Assembly: GCA_944990035.1 (NCBI GenBank)
Contig: CALYLX010000133.1
Span: 434,001-498,000 of the forward strand
Length of the DNA stretch: 64,000 nt
Direction of reading: 5' to 3'
DNA from: Clitopilus passeckerianus
Taxonomy: Eukaryota; Basidiomycota; Agaricomycetes; Agaricales; Entolomataceae
In this document: positions 24,200-37,200 of the stretch, in pieces
Layout of the letters: every line of letters starts with the position of its first letter
Numbering within the stretch: the first letter of the stretch is position 1
Made by a program: the position numbers and the translations under genes
Notes under the pieces: model-generated
Told to the model about the DNA's origin: nothing
The model's database searches: none
Seen by the model: only the letters and a program-made list of their open reading frames with translations

Positions 24200-25880
24200 A
24201 AAGCCCTCTTACTGTACTTTCCGTTTGACTTTTAGGATGCAACCTCCAATCGTCCTCAAATCGACTACTTCCTCACCCTGTCTTCCTGTAACCATCTACA
24301 GCCATCTGTACCCCCAACAAAACTTGACAATGCTCGTCCAATGCCGTAAAGCCAACCACCTATCGAAGGATCTCAAGTCCACGCTCTTCACCTCGACGAC
24401 TTACATCTCGAACCATGATTTCTCAAGCTATCAACGCGGTCCCCATTCCTAATGGTCGCAATTGGCAAGAAATTAAGAACATGAGGTAGAGAACGTCGTC
24501 AAGAATCCGGCTGTGACCTACCTTGACGTACTTGTATATTCTCGGCGGAAGGTGTGTATGTACACGCATATCTCTTTGCTTTTAGACGACTCATTTAGGT
24601 GTATAGACACTACCAAGACATGGCCTGGTCAAACAAATGAGGTTCTTCACGTCGGCGACGTATACGTTTACCAGCACTTGGACATGAGGCTATAAGACTG
24701 ACTCAAAGCCATATGTCTGGAGTCAAATTCCAAGGTCCGTCGATTCATCCAGTTCCATTTTCTCGACTCGTTATCTCACCCATTCCCTATAGATCCACAC
24801 CGACCGCTCCCTATGCGCCTTGGTCTTTTATGTTGCCGACCGGTTTCTCAAAGCCAATGTTAGAGCCGTCCTTTGCGCGACAAGAGTTCAAGCTTCGCGA
24901 CTATCAACGGTTCCATTGACGTTCTACTGTCACATGAGACGATGAGGATCCCTGTCAAGATACAGAAAGCGAATTCCCGAAAAAGCCACGTCGTCTGCGT
25001 CAGCTCAACAGCTTGATGTTTGACAAGCCGTACAAGAAATATCTCCGCGAGACATGTGAAGTTCTCGAGAAGGGAGCAAAATTATCAGTCGTAAGTTTTC
25101 ACTCGAATACCTGGGGACAAATTTATTAATTATACTACCCAGCTCAGCTTCCCTGTCTGGCGCTCCCTCTCCTTCAAACACTTCTGCGAGAATGAAAACG
25201 GAATCTGGCTCTAACGTATCGACTCCTCTCGTGGTCTGCTGGCCCGTACATGCTTCCTTTCATCCATCTGCGCATACCTCCCATCCACTACACGTGCAGG
25301 AACGACCTTAGCGGATGCGAGGGATGTTGTTCATCTCTCCGTCAGCTCCGTCAAGACGGTGAAGACGAAGGGAAAAGACGAAGCTACCTTCGTTCTCAAC
25401 CTTGGAACTACAGGTCGTTGGTCCCTCGCCGCTGCCATTTACGCGCATCAGCGACGGCTCAGAGTGGTGACGAATATAAAGAGTTATGGGAGCCGAAGCT
25501 GAGATGGGAAAGAATGAACCGTTGATGGGTTGTCTTCGCCTTTCAGAGTTCCGGAGGCGTCAGTGGGGTGGTGGAAAGAAGAATTCGGCATGGATAGAAA
25601 GAGACGGCTTGTTGACAAGGCGAGGCGGGAGAGCAATAAATTCCTCTTGTGGCGCTGTGTACCCTGGGACGCTAGCTATGGTTGAAGAAGAAAGGGTGGA
25701 TGATGGCGAAGGAATCTATCGCCACCCAGGCGTCATCTTCGGCAGTTTGCTGGTCGGACCTCGAGAACCGACTGTACCTTCGCCCCAGATCAGGCTTCCA
25801 GGACCTTTAATTCGAGTCTCTTCTCGAAGCTGCATTCGCAGCGGCACCAGTTGTAGTGGATGAAGTGGTGGAAAAAACAG
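24200..25880 (+). pseudogene. Relic coding unit E1, unknown family
   Basis: Exon-like blocks shared with unit E2 (31000-32816). About 24795-24915 reads DRSLCALVFYVADRFLKANVR after an AG acceptor. About 25010-25090 reads LMFDKPYKKYLRETCEVL. About 25480-25530 reads GAEAEMGKNEPLMGCL, matching GAGAEMGKSVPLMACL in E2. The end near 25820-25870 resembles the ends of E2 and E3. Stops and frame changes break it. It was probably a soluble, helix-rich protein; I cannot name the family. Unlike E2 and E3 it faces no NLR copy. Confidence 0.4.
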
Positions 25881-25889
25881 TCTAGGGGG

Positions 25890-27060
25890 GGAGTTCGCGT
25901 TGGATGTCCCTCGGCGACATGTGTAGGCGCAGCGGGAGCACCAACTCGAGCATGGCTTGAATCATTGAGATGTTTAGGACGGACGGGCGGGAAATAGTGA
26001 TGAGGGGTACGAGCAGGGAAAAGTAGGCTGGGAGGGAGAGGAAGGCAATATGCAGTCGTTTGGCCATCATTATGGGCCAGTTTGGCGCGAGGGTGGACGG
26101 AACTGGAGGAGGTTGAAGCTAAAAAGGAGATTACCCGAATGACGCAATGACATCTGGAAAGAATATTTTTACGACGAGAAATCTCATCTCAGCGAAACAA
26201 CCACTTTTACACTAGTACTGCTTTCCTCGTCCTTCCGTCTAAATCCTAGATGACATCAACGCTGCTGCCTCCCTCGGTACGATCGACATAACGCATGCAT
26301 ATCACTGCATCACGTCGAATATGCAACGACCGTCACTGAAGGATACGAGACTATCGCAATCATTCACTTCTTGCTCTTTGCTGCTGTCCTGCGTATCTCC
26401 TACCACATGCACACACCACATGAAGGAAGCCCCCCGCCCTCCTTCGTACCTCAGCATATCCACTCACTGAACATGCTTCAACAACATGGAGGATCCTTTG
26501 GGCACGATGGGGGTGAACAGGGCTAGGACGTCTGAGTTGGAAGGGGAGAAGATCGTGAAAATAACATATTTTACGTCGAGTGATCTGGCGCAGTCAGTCA
26601 AATCTCGGCCTTGACCCTTCCATCTGCTCTAACTTAGGCCATTCACGGCTACGTTAAAGAAGGAACTCGTGCCCCCAATGACTTTCGGGCGGAACACATC
26701 CACGGCGGCCCTTTTCAAATGTTTTCTACCACTTAGCAGTAGCATCCAGATCTCGTACGGAACATGTCATCGCAGTGGACACGTACCTTACATCCGATCA
26801 ACCTCTACTTCGAACTTATCTCGAACAATCCTAGTTGCCATCCGACAAACTTATTGAAACCTGCCCACTGCACCTGCATCCTCCTGCCTTTGTCCTGACT
26901 CCGACATTCAACGCAACATACGCCACCTGGAGCACCCTCCCAATCCTTTGTTCCCTTATCACCGTGGCTGCTCCCTCCAGCCCGCTTTGCGCTTTCTTGT
27001 CCTCCTCCTATCACTTTGACTGCATAACGGCTCTCTCCCCCTTTATTCCGCCAAGACTTA
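25890..27060. repeat. Third, older copy of the NLR-downstream block
   Basis: About 25960-26100 resembles 17655-17790 and 32820-32890 (gagggagaggaaggcaatatgcag, then a tctggcgcg-like string), and 26940-27045 resembles 18225-18310 (both contain a gcataacggctctctcc string). It follows unit E1 as the matching blocks follow E2 and E3. This suggests a third module whose NLR was lost. Confidence 0.45.
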
Positions 27061-27819
27061 TCTACTCACTGAATGTACGGAACCTGCTTTCGCGGGCCGA
27101 AGCACAAATCGAGATGGTAGCTGTATGCGGGTGGGCTTGCAGAAACGACGGAATTGCGCCCGCGACTACATCGATGACCCTGGAACGATTGTTTGCTGGA
27201 AACTAAGTCTCGACCTGGGACGCCGTCGGTGAACTCTTCGGCATCCTCAACACTGTATTTCATAACAAGAGCCACCTCCCCTCCTATGACACATCTTTCA
27301 AGCTTCTATCGAGTTTTTCCGCCTAGCAACCCTTCCGAGTGTATACAACGACCTCACACCGACCCTCTCGCCTCAAAACTCAATGGCGAAGAACGCCAAT
27401 CCTGCGTTCGAGTAGGAAAGAGTCTTAGTAGAGGTGGTTAAGGTTATAACGGTGGACATTCTACGAGATAGGTTCAATAACTACTGACATGTAATCCACT
27501 ACCAACAACAATCGTGCTCAAAGCTCTGCCCTTCCCTTGGCACGACTCCTCCCCTGAACCGCTTGAGCCCTGGCCGCATTCTGTACCTCCTAGGTCCATC
27601 TCTCCGTTCCGCCACTCAAGCCGCTTCAGCACGGAACATGATTTTTTTTACGGGGAGGATGGTTTCCGCCACTGCCTCGCTATTACATTCTTCGAACTCC
27701 TTTCACCTCTGCGAATCAAAATATGACGAGGAGGTTTTGTTACAAATACAAAAACAACGAAATTCGGCCAACTCGACAACCTAGAAACCGATTTGCAAGT
27801 CTGCATCATCCACGAGACT
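27061..27819. other. Gene-free stretch
   Basis: Only short frames without splice support. Lies downstream of the phosphatase-lipase gene's stop codon. No repeat recognised. Confidence 0.3.
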
Positions 27820-30307
27820 TTAGATGAGGAAGGGCATCATGTAAAAGATGCCGAAGTACTGTATAATCCACATCAGCCAACAAGAAGCGGAGTCAGTGCA
27901 CAAATAAAACTTTTGCATACCATGAGATGAGGAGGATTGATACCCGTGGTTGGGATCTTCATTGAACCCTCTGGATCCTCCTCGCCATCGACTCCGTTAC
28001 AAATGAGCGTCTGCTCAGGTGAACTTGGAGGGGACAGCGCCCAATACTCGGTACCTGAATTATGGTGGTCAGGAACAAGTGCTCTGGAGAGGTAAGCGCT
28101 CTCACCGTGATGTCTGAACCCTAGCATTCGAGGAGCCATAGTGGGCACACTATAGTTGTGCGCAACAAGCACCAGTCAGCGAGATTTTACCGTCTGGGAA
28201 GCTTACATACCCGTCAAGAGAGTGGACGACTACGAGGGCATGTGTCAACAGACATTTAAATGCGTCAGAGTGCTCGTACGTACCTCTGAAGATTCTTTTC
28301 GGTGTGACAACCTTCTCGACCCACCGAGCATAAGTTTCGTTGCCCGTGCGGGGCTGACCGTATGTGTACATCTTCACGGTACTTGTAGAGTCCAGGTTGG
28401 TCAGATGCAGACGAAATTGAAGAGGAGATCAATACATACGTAGAGGGGAAGATCTTCTGTAAAGACACTGCACAGAGCGATGCCATTGCACCACCGAGCG
28501 AGTGACCAGTGCACACAATAGAATAGGAAGGATGGCTACCCAACTCGGATGTGACTTTCTTAATCGTCGAGTCTGAAACGGACCTCCACCTGTGTGTCGT
28601 GTTGAGTCCGAGAACGAACACAGAAAAAAATGAATACTCACGCTTGTTGGAAGCCAAAGTGCACTTGGGTTCCATCTTGAAGGCGTGCCAGTTAACAATC
28701 CCGTTCAGAAACTCTGATTTCAAATTGAGGTACATACCAGGTGCGTCAACAGCGGTGGTCGCGGGATTCCAGTTTACCATCATGCCCAACGCATCCGTCA
28801 CGAAGTTCATCGGTGTAGTACTGTGTAATTTAGACTTCAGTCAGACAGCCAAGTGCATGGTGGTGCGATAATTGACCTTCCGCGATAAGCGACAATAATC
28901 TCCTTGCGAGTGTCGTCCCGTGCGACGTAGCCATGCGAATCCGTCAAAAGGTCCCACATCTGTGTCATTCAATCCACGTTTAGCACACCCGACAGAAGTT
29001 ATGAACGAGCATGCTTCTCACCTTCCCGCACAACTTCTGCCCGTTCGGGCGGCCGAGAGTGGGAAGTGTCAGGGCGTACGCTGTCGACGCGAACTTGAAG
29101 TAATGCACTAGATCGTCGTACACGGCTGGTGTAGTTTAATTACGCGACGCAATACTAAAATAAGTGCCATGGCTTACCCTGCGTAACGGAAGGCTTGTGT
29201 GCAAGCCCAAGGGCCGTGGCTTGCATACTGCTGGTTTGTCGAGGGGCTGCGAATTGACTGTTCAGCTGATCGAGACCTGGAAGGCTGGGTATCTTGAAGC
29301 CTAGCTTGGAAATCGCAGGAAGGGTAGGAAGACCAGCCAAGCCAGGTAAGGTGCGAGACGTCGTTTCAGATGAGATTGTAGCATCCTTCTGCACGACTGC
29401 ATGGGTCTCGGTAACCTGGACTGAGGAATCCGGTTGTACGACGGTTTGGGTAACATCGACATTGATGGAGGCGTCTGGCCCGACGGTCGTATGCGTAACA
29501 ATGGTCGCGGCACCTTGCCAGTCCGGGCCAAGTGCTTTAGCCCTGGCGACTTTGACGACTTCGTTGTTACCGTCCATAATACCAGTGACGCCGTCCTTGA
29601 CCATTTGACGAACGGAACCGGCGCGCAAGAGCTTCATACCAGGTAAATGTCTCCCTGTGATTCCGCTAGTGATTCCAGACAGGACTTTGTTTTTCTGTGT
29701 AGATGCAGCCGCTACGTCCTCCTCGTCCTGTTCGGTGAGTCCATAGCGGGCGGCGTAGTCCCTGAGTTGCTTCCTGAAGCCTGCGTTGGGATGGGTGACG
29801 CGTCGACAGTCATGGGCGTAGGCAATGGCTTCTTCAGCGGTCAAGCCCTTAGCAGCAATAAGGTAGGCACAGGTAACGGAAACGCTACGACTGAGACCGC
29901 CCAAACAGTGCACCTAAAAGAGGAGTGAGGTCTGAGTGACGGATCGGACGGCTATAATTGATGCAAACAACACGCACTAAGACTTTGGTTCCGTCATCCT
30001 TGGAAAGGGCCTTGTGGATGAATTCAGTGGTCCGGTCAAAGTGCTCAGAGATGTCGCAGAAGGGTAGATCGGAGATGCATATGTGGAGATGCTCGATCTT
30101 TCCGGGGATGATGGGGGCAACCTCGACGACAGAGACAACATGGGTGATACCAAGATGTGAAAGAGCAGCCCAGTTTCCAGCGACGATCCAGTCGGTGAGG
30201 TACAGTCGGGGAGTTATCTGGCTGGCAGTGAGGGCGCCGATACTTCCAGGGATGGATTTGAGTGAGTTGAGAGGAGAAGAAGCAAGATTGAGCAAAGAGG
30301 AAGCCAT
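27820..30307 (-). CDS. Dual-specificity phosphatase fused to class-3 lipase
   Basis: Exon 1 (30307-29978) and exon 2 (29913-29178) encode a DSP domain: SQITPRLYLTDW, then the signature VHCLGGLSRSVSV (C-x5-R). A repetitive Pro/Val/Thr linker follows. A canonical GTAAGC...CAG intron then joins ...KPSVTQ in phase to A-VYDDLVHYFKFASTAYA (exon 3, 29125-29022), the start of a fungal lipase_3 domain. That domain includes GYVARDDTRKEIIVAYRG, the nucleophile elbow TGHSLGGA, YTYGQPRTGN, the Asp site VVHSLDGVPTM, FRHHGTEYW and the His site INPPHLMYFGI. The stop is at 27820-27822. No stop codon or promoter-sized gap separates the halves, and the phases match exactly. There is no obvious signal peptide, so an intracellular lipase is implied. 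Alternative: a separate lipase transcript from an internal ATG near 29229. Confidence 0.8.
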
Positions 30308-30999
30308 TGAACTTGCTGGGTCAGATAACCTCAGAGCTTTTTAATTGCCGTCGCCGTTCATTATTCGCCGATGAATGGGATTGCGATTCAATGGTACAGG
30401 TACCAACAGTCTCATCGGCAATCCACGATTTCCCCCATAGACTCAACCTGGTATCGATCTCACACAGCCTTCACGACAGGTGTACTGGAAGTCTGAAAAT
30501 GATGGGTTTTCTAGATTGAAGATTAGATTGGCCTGAATGAAGAAGCCTTCACGACGGTGAACTCGAAATGAACCTTTGCGCCGAATTTTATTCAGAAAAG
30601 TTCTCTAGCCTGGCGAAAACTGAAGCGGCCGACCTGATGTTGTCTTGGTATGAATAGATGAGTAGTATGATACGGCATCTTTACTAACCGGTTCTCAGGT
30701 AGCTGTCAGAATCTGTCAGAATTTGGCATAGAACCAAGATTTGTTTCCAGGAGATAACATATCGCCGTATTCAAACAATGCCCAACTCCGGACTTACCTT
30801 ATCAAACCGGTCCGGGTTGGCCTGATGCTTCCCATCACAGGCTGTGCAGCTGAGTCTCGCATTACCTGATGAAAGAACTGTGATTTACTTCGACCCCGCT
30901 TGCATCGATGCCTTCTTCAACCGCCCTCCTCTAATATTACTCGCTCTAGCCTAATGCCGCTTCCCAACAACAAGACTTATACTCGTCACAACCAACTAT
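30308..30999. other. Intergenic, no gene
   Basis: Upstream of the phosphatase-lipase start codon. Contains a small tandem string (tgtcagaatctgtcagaat, about 30706-30724). No coding sequence supported. Confidence 0.35.
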
Positions 31000-32816
31000 T
31001 GAAATTTGAAGGAACTCGAGTGAACCTTCTTCACCTTGGCCACTCCCGGGAGTACCTATGCCACCTCAAATCATCGACAGTGTCCATTCTTACCGTCGTA
31101 CTCAGCAAGAATCGAGATGACAAGGAATTGGTGAATCTCGTCAAGAATTCGGTTGGGCTCTACCTCGGCTGTACTTCTGTGTTCTCCACGAAAGGTGCGT
31201 ATATACATATCCACATGTTATCAACCTAATAAAGGTTTATAGACGCGAGCATGGAGTAATCTAATCGAACGAATGAAGTTTTTCTCGTCCGTGACATATT
31301 TTTTCAAATCCTGAACATCGGGAGATGAAGATATACTCAGAGGCGTGTCGAATATCAAGGTCCATTAAACAATACAATTGCATTCGCTTGACTTGTTATC
31401 TCACCCGTTCCCCTAGAACCACAAAGACCGCTCCACATGCGCCTTGGTCAACACACGCTCTCGGCCCCGTTTCTAGAATTGTAGAGCAATGTGACTTCGA
31501 GCTTCAAGCTTCATCTTCTTGAACGGTCGTGCAATATGGTGGATGTTAAGCCTTACGAGTAATACCTCCGACAGACGAATATGAAGTTCCCGAGAGGGGA
31601 GTATAGCATATACTCCCCGTAGGTTTTTCATTCGAACCACTACTTCAATTGAATTTGAATAACCAACATATCTGGCTCAGCATCCTCTCCTGCGCTCCAC
31701 TCTTTTAGAGCTCGGCCAACCTTTCGACTTTACTACATCCCGGGAAAGCAAAACAAGCATCGGGCCGCAGGCCTCGTCAACGTCCAAATCCTCCCACCAC
31801 TTCCTGTCCCATCCATGCCATCTTCATCCTTCCGCGCACACCTCCCTTTCCCATCCAGGAATGGCAGCGGATCCTAATGATGCTTTGCATGTCAAGATGG
31901 AGGCGACGAAGAAATAGGCGAACCGCGTTCTTGGTGAACACCCGCCTATACCTTGGCGTTTCGGAATGTGGGTCCCTCCCCGCTGCCATTCAAGCGCACC
32001 AGCGACGCCTTGGCATCCCGGCGGTCTGGATATCAGCGCTTCAGAACGGACTCTTAACAAGCAAACTCGACGAAAGAATATAATCCTGCCTCGTTTAATT
32101 TAAATTAACGTCCAACTCCCCCACCACCTCCTGCGCCCATTCATCCCTCCATACACGCCCTCTTTCCCATCCATTATACGGCCAGAAACGGTAGCAGTGG
32201 GTGCTAGGGAAGCCGGTCATGCTTCTGTCGCCACCTATCAAGACCGAGAAGAAGAAGAAAAAGACGAAGCTACTTCCATTTTAGGTGGACAACCCACCTC
32301 AAGCTAAGGGTACGGGTTGTCAGTCCCTCACGCTATCATTCACGCGCATCAGCGAGGGCTTATACTGGTGGACAAACATCAATCGAAGCCTTGGGAGCCG
32401 GTGCTGAGATGGGCAAGAGCGTACCGCTGATGGCTTGCCTTGCCATCGAGACGTGTGGAGACGATGGAGGGCGTGGAGGGTGACGAGAAGAAATTGGCAA
32501 GGATCAAGGAGGGAGAAAGAAATGGGTACGCTACGAAGGGGAGAAGTGAGGAGAAGAGGCGATTTGGCGCATCATCGCGCTCATTGTGAACAACTGGCAT
32601 ATTACGCCTGAAACTGGATAAAGGCCTCTCAGTTGTGGTTGAGGAAGCAAGGGAGGTGGATGCCGATTCGAAGGAAGTTATCACTTCCGAGGTCTTCCAG
32701 GGATATCGGAGTCTCGAAGCCCGACTGGATATTCGCCTTCGAATCAGCATGGTCGAGACTTTGAAGTTTCGCCTCGAGGATGTGCCGGCAGTGGCACTAA
32801 CCAGGCTAGAGTAAAA
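31000..32816 (+). pseudogene. Relic coding unit E2, unknown family
   Basis: Paralogue of E1. About 31090-31190 reads LSKNRDDKELVNLVKNSVGL. About 31415 reads KDRSTCALV. About 32395-32450 reads GAGAEMGKSVPLMACLAIE. The most coherent part is 32633-32816, ending EVITSEVFQGYRSLEARLDI then RLRISMVETLKFRLEDVPAV and a TAA; this looks like an amphipathic C-terminal helix region. Earlier blocks contain stops and frame changes. Converges on NLR copy C. Confidence 0.45.
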
Positions 32817-33880
32817 GAGAGGAGGGAGAGAGGGAGAGGAGAGAGATATGCATTACTCGGTCATCGGTCATCACTCTGGCGCAAGGATCGAACGAGAGGG
32901 GGAGAACTCGAAGAAGTGTAGAGGCATATGACACGATACTCCTGGGCATCAACCTGACAGGTGTTATTGATTACTTACTGATTACTCGAAGCAGTCGCTT
33001 TCTACATTCTTAGTGTCTCTGTTTCAAGTTGTATATCCCTTCTCTTCCCCCAGCCAATCATTTCCCCCGTTCGTGATGTCCTCTCTTGGCCCTCTCCCCA
33101 CCTTTCAAATCCAATAATTATCACTGAACGTCAACACCGTCTGTGATCTCCCGGTCAGCTCACTTCCTCTTCGCCTCTTCCCGGCACTTCATTGCAGTAA
33201 CAGACTCTATGTTGCATAACCATCGATATCAACATCTTAGTCGAACATACACTGAAACCCATCTGTAGGAGGCACGTCTGCTCAAGTTAGTGGCGGATCT
33301 CAGGGGTATGGCCGGTCACTACTCTGTGCCATACTACGTTCAAGTTGCGATAACAACAGGTAGAGGTAGCATGCCTCTCACTTCAGCTGACGACGACGGA
33401 TATTGATCTGGACGACTCCTGAACGCCGCAAAGCTCACCAGGCGATCATGCCGACCATCCCAATCCTGTCCTCAAACCTGTCACTCCTTAAATGGCAATT
33501 AAGCTACTTTGACTGGACCTGGCATGTCGGCTACTCGTGCTGCTTAGATGAGTTGATGAATGGGTTGGGCTATCTGAGACCTTGACAGCTCGTCAGGAGA
33601 AGCATGGAACAAAGGTTGAGTGAAGGAGGGCTTGGGGCGGTGGGGCAAGTAACAGAGCTTATTATCTCCCCCTGCCAAGTAGGCTAGCATACAGGACACG
33701 TTTGAGATATAATATAATACCAGGTTATATGCGAGCTGTGGATTCCTTTCTAAGTCCAACCTGCATCCGATTTGTGAAGATGCGAAATACGCGGGGAAAA
33801 GTTGGAAGAGAAATTGATAACAAATGTGAGGGGTGCCGATGATGGTACATATGTGCTTACTCCGACAAATATGGGGTTGA
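32780..33880. repeat. Downstream block duplicated with NLR copy C (matches 17640-19274)
   Basis: Collinear with the block downstream of copy B. Shared marks include cattgcagtaacag and the ctactcgtgct...gggttggg passage. Non-coding as far as I can see. Confidence 0.7.
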
Positions 33881-33882
33881 AA

Positions 33883-34286
33883 TTACGAAACGAAGAGCTG
33901 GGGAAACAACAAATCATCCACCAAGTCCGCCCAGTCCAACACCGTAACTGCTCCGCTTGCTCGAAGTAACCCACGAACTTCCTCCCACCGCTGATCACTC
34001 TCGGCTCTCTTTAAAGCATAGAAGAGTGGGGCCGTCTTTATCTGGTAGTTTGGGGCCCTGGTCATCTTGCAAGAGGAAATGTTCAATGATTGGCTTGGCA
34101 GCGTCAATCAAGCGTCAATACTAGACCGCTCGCTCGCGCCGCCCCATCCACTGATGGTTCAAGTAAGGACAGTTGCCCCTTTCGTGTCCCGCCTGTTGGG
34201 TTGAATATCGGGATGGCGCAGTAGGTCTTTGATGACCTGTCCGTCGTTGCAAGCGGCCAAAAACAGCGGGGTCCATCCATCACTGT
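33883..34286 (-). pseudogene. Decayed C-terminal tail of NLR copy C
   Basis: Beyond the stop at 34287 the sequence still matches copy B's tail in other frames: INLVDSDGWTPLF, HPDIQPNRRDTKGATVLT, then TGA (34159-34161) where B has a CGA Arg codon, and APLFYALKRAESDQRWEEV to LLFPQLFV. A one-base deletion at about 34311-34314 caused the shift. Confidence 0.75.
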
Positions 34287-37200
34287 CTACGAGGTTGATG
34301 TCCGAGTTGACGCCTCATGGTTGAGCAAAAGTCCCACCACTCCTTTATGGCCCCTTCCGACTGCATGGGTTAATGGTGTCCATCCATTTTTGTCCGCCAA
34401 ATTGACATCGATACCCTTGTGGTTGACCAAGCGTCCCACCACTCCTTCATGACCATTAACAGCTGCCCAGACCAATGGTGTCCATCCCTTGGATGTCGTC
34501 AAATTGACATTGGTGCCCTTGTGGTTGAGCAACAGTCCCACCACTCCTTCATGACCATCTTCAGCTGCATGGCTTAATGGTGTCCCTCCATCGGATTCAG
34601 CCAAATTGACGTTGATTCCCTTGTGGTTGAGCAAAAGTCCCACCACTCCTTCATAGCCACTTCCGGCTGCATGGCTTAATGGTGTTCTTCCATCGTCGTC
34701 CGCCAAATTGACGTCGATGCCCTCGCGGTTGAGCAAGAGTCCCACCACTCCTTCATGACCATTAACAGCTGCCCATATCAATGGTGTCCATCCATCGGAT
34801 TCCGCCAAATTGACATCGATGTCCACGTGGTTGAGCAAGAGTCCTACCACTTCTTTGTGGCCCCTTCCGACTGCATGGCTTAATGGTGTCCATCCATTTT
34901 GGCCCGCCAAATTGACGTCAATGCCCTTGTGGTTGAGCAAGAGTCCCACTACTCCTTCATGGCCCCTTCCGACTGCATGGCTTAACGGCGTCCTTCCATG
35001 ATTGTCCGCCAAATTGACGTCGATGCCCTTGTATTTGAGCAAGAGTCCCACCACTCTTTCATGGCCATTCCGAGTTGCCCAGATCAATGGTGTCCACCCA
35101 TCGGATTCCGCCAAATTAACGTTGATGCCCTCGTGGTTGAGCAAGAGTCCCACCACTCCTTCATGGCCACTTCCGGCTGCATGACTTAATGGCGTCCTTC
35201 CATTGGCATCTCCTCCATTGACATGGCTAACTGGGTGCATTCCTTGTGCATCCGCTGCAGGGAGGCCCGAGCAGCGTAACATTGCTTCAAGGCACGCTAT
35301 CCTGCCCATGCGTGCCGCATAGATCAGAAATGTTCTACTTTCAGCTGTCAGGGAAACCTCTTCATGGGCGCGAAGAAGATTTTGTACTATGGCAATTCGA
35401 TTGTAGTGTATTGCCAGATACACAGGAGATATAGCGGTAGTTGAAGGCCCACGATCGTAGAACAAAGTGAGCACGTGTACACAGCACATATGGACGGCTA
35501 TATGGCTGCTTGTCAAGAATTTGTCAACGTCTTCCGAAGCCTGCTCAGCCTGCCCGTGAAGGGCCAAGTTCTGGACTGCATAATCATAGAATGGAATGAT
35601 ATGCGATACTGAACCCCACGTGGATCCCTGCAATGTGTCGATGCATAGTGAGAGGGAAACATAGGCAAGGCATGTCCTGAATAACGATTCTTCCGCGCCG
35701 GGGAAGTACTTGGATTGGATGTGAAGGTTGTCGAAGAAGTCTTGAGCAGTGAAATCTGAGAGAACAGAAGATCCATAAGATCAGCAGGAAATTTAGCTAG
35801 CACAAGTGCCAAGGACGTACGGACAAAAATAACACTCTCGTCTCGAACAATGACCAGGCCAACACACAGGGAGGTGATTGTCAACATAGAGGTAACATGA
35901 TCCTCGATATCCTCCAACCCGGGCTGGGTGGCCAATGCGTGCTGCACCTCTCTAACAGTTAATCGCCGCTTTGCGTGGGAAACCAAAGTCAAGGTCATCA
36001 TGGCGAGTTCCCTGTGCGATTCGGGATATGTCTTGATGCGTTGAAGGACACGTTCATACGTAGCGTCAATTCCTTTGGGAAGATTAACTAGAGCTTTCTT
36101 GAGGCTGCCCCGATTGAGTTGTTCTGTGAGTGTATTCATGTGCAGCTCGGCCATGAGAAATCTACCCATAATTGGTGTTCAGTAAGAGCGAAACAATTAT
36201 CTGGTAGACTAAGACTCCCACCTTCCTCCTGCAGCGTCCTTCACCTTCTCTACGATTTCTGTTGACAACTCGGCCGAAATGTCGAAGCGGAATCCTGCCG
36301 TCCCAATCCTGCTCTCAAGATATGTTTTCATGTCTTCACCATCTGCAACAATCTCCTCTCGGCTTGCCCCGAACTCCTCGAATAATACGTCCATCCCATC
36401 TAAAAACCGCGACGTAATAAGTAGCTTGACCGCGTTTCCCAAGGAGCCAAGTGTTTTGAGGAGCTTGCGAATGTCGTCGATGTTATAGTTCTCCAGGTAC
36501 TCGTCAAGCGCATCAAGTACGATATAGTAACAACCAAATTGTTGGCAGGTCTTGTACAGAGCGGCGTGAAGACCACTGGCCGGGGGCTGGGGGTGGTCGT
36601 TCTGGTTGGCCTCATAGAAGGCCGCAAGATTTGAGGAGGTTCCATTGCCTTGATATGCTTCGTATAACTGCCTCGATAAGCTTTCCAGAACGGCCGTTGC
36701 ACTCTGTTGTCCTTGAAGCTTATAGTTGAAGTAGGCGAATCCGACGGCTACGGTTTCGGAGCGATACTGACGTAGGTAATCGATCACAAGTGAGCTAAGG
36801 GAGAACAAGGAAATTAGCCCAAGTAATCAACGGTGCGTGGCAACGCACGCTATAGTGGTCTTTCCGACGCCGGCTGAATAGGAACGAGCCCGTTAGGTAC
36901 AATACTATAGCAGGGCGGGGTTGGAGTCCTTACGTATGCCCGGACACCATAAAATACAGCTACTGACGGCTGTCTTCCACTTGATGAACGATTCTGAACG
37001 AAGTAGCCACATTCCGGTACTTTTCGCTCGCTTCTTCGTTATATCATGGTGCGTTAGGCGGTAATCTGTTGCGGAAAACCATTTGGCGAGTTTTCTGTGG
37101 TGGTCGCCTAAGTTTGTAGGTCATGAGCAAAAGTGAACGAATCTAAAAATCTCTCCTTACTTGAATCTAGAAGGAGCATATACGTCAGCTATCATGGCCA

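Noticed and set aside
34810..35189. Short plus-strand frames in copy C ankyrin region
   Set aside because: Same repeat shadow as in copy B.
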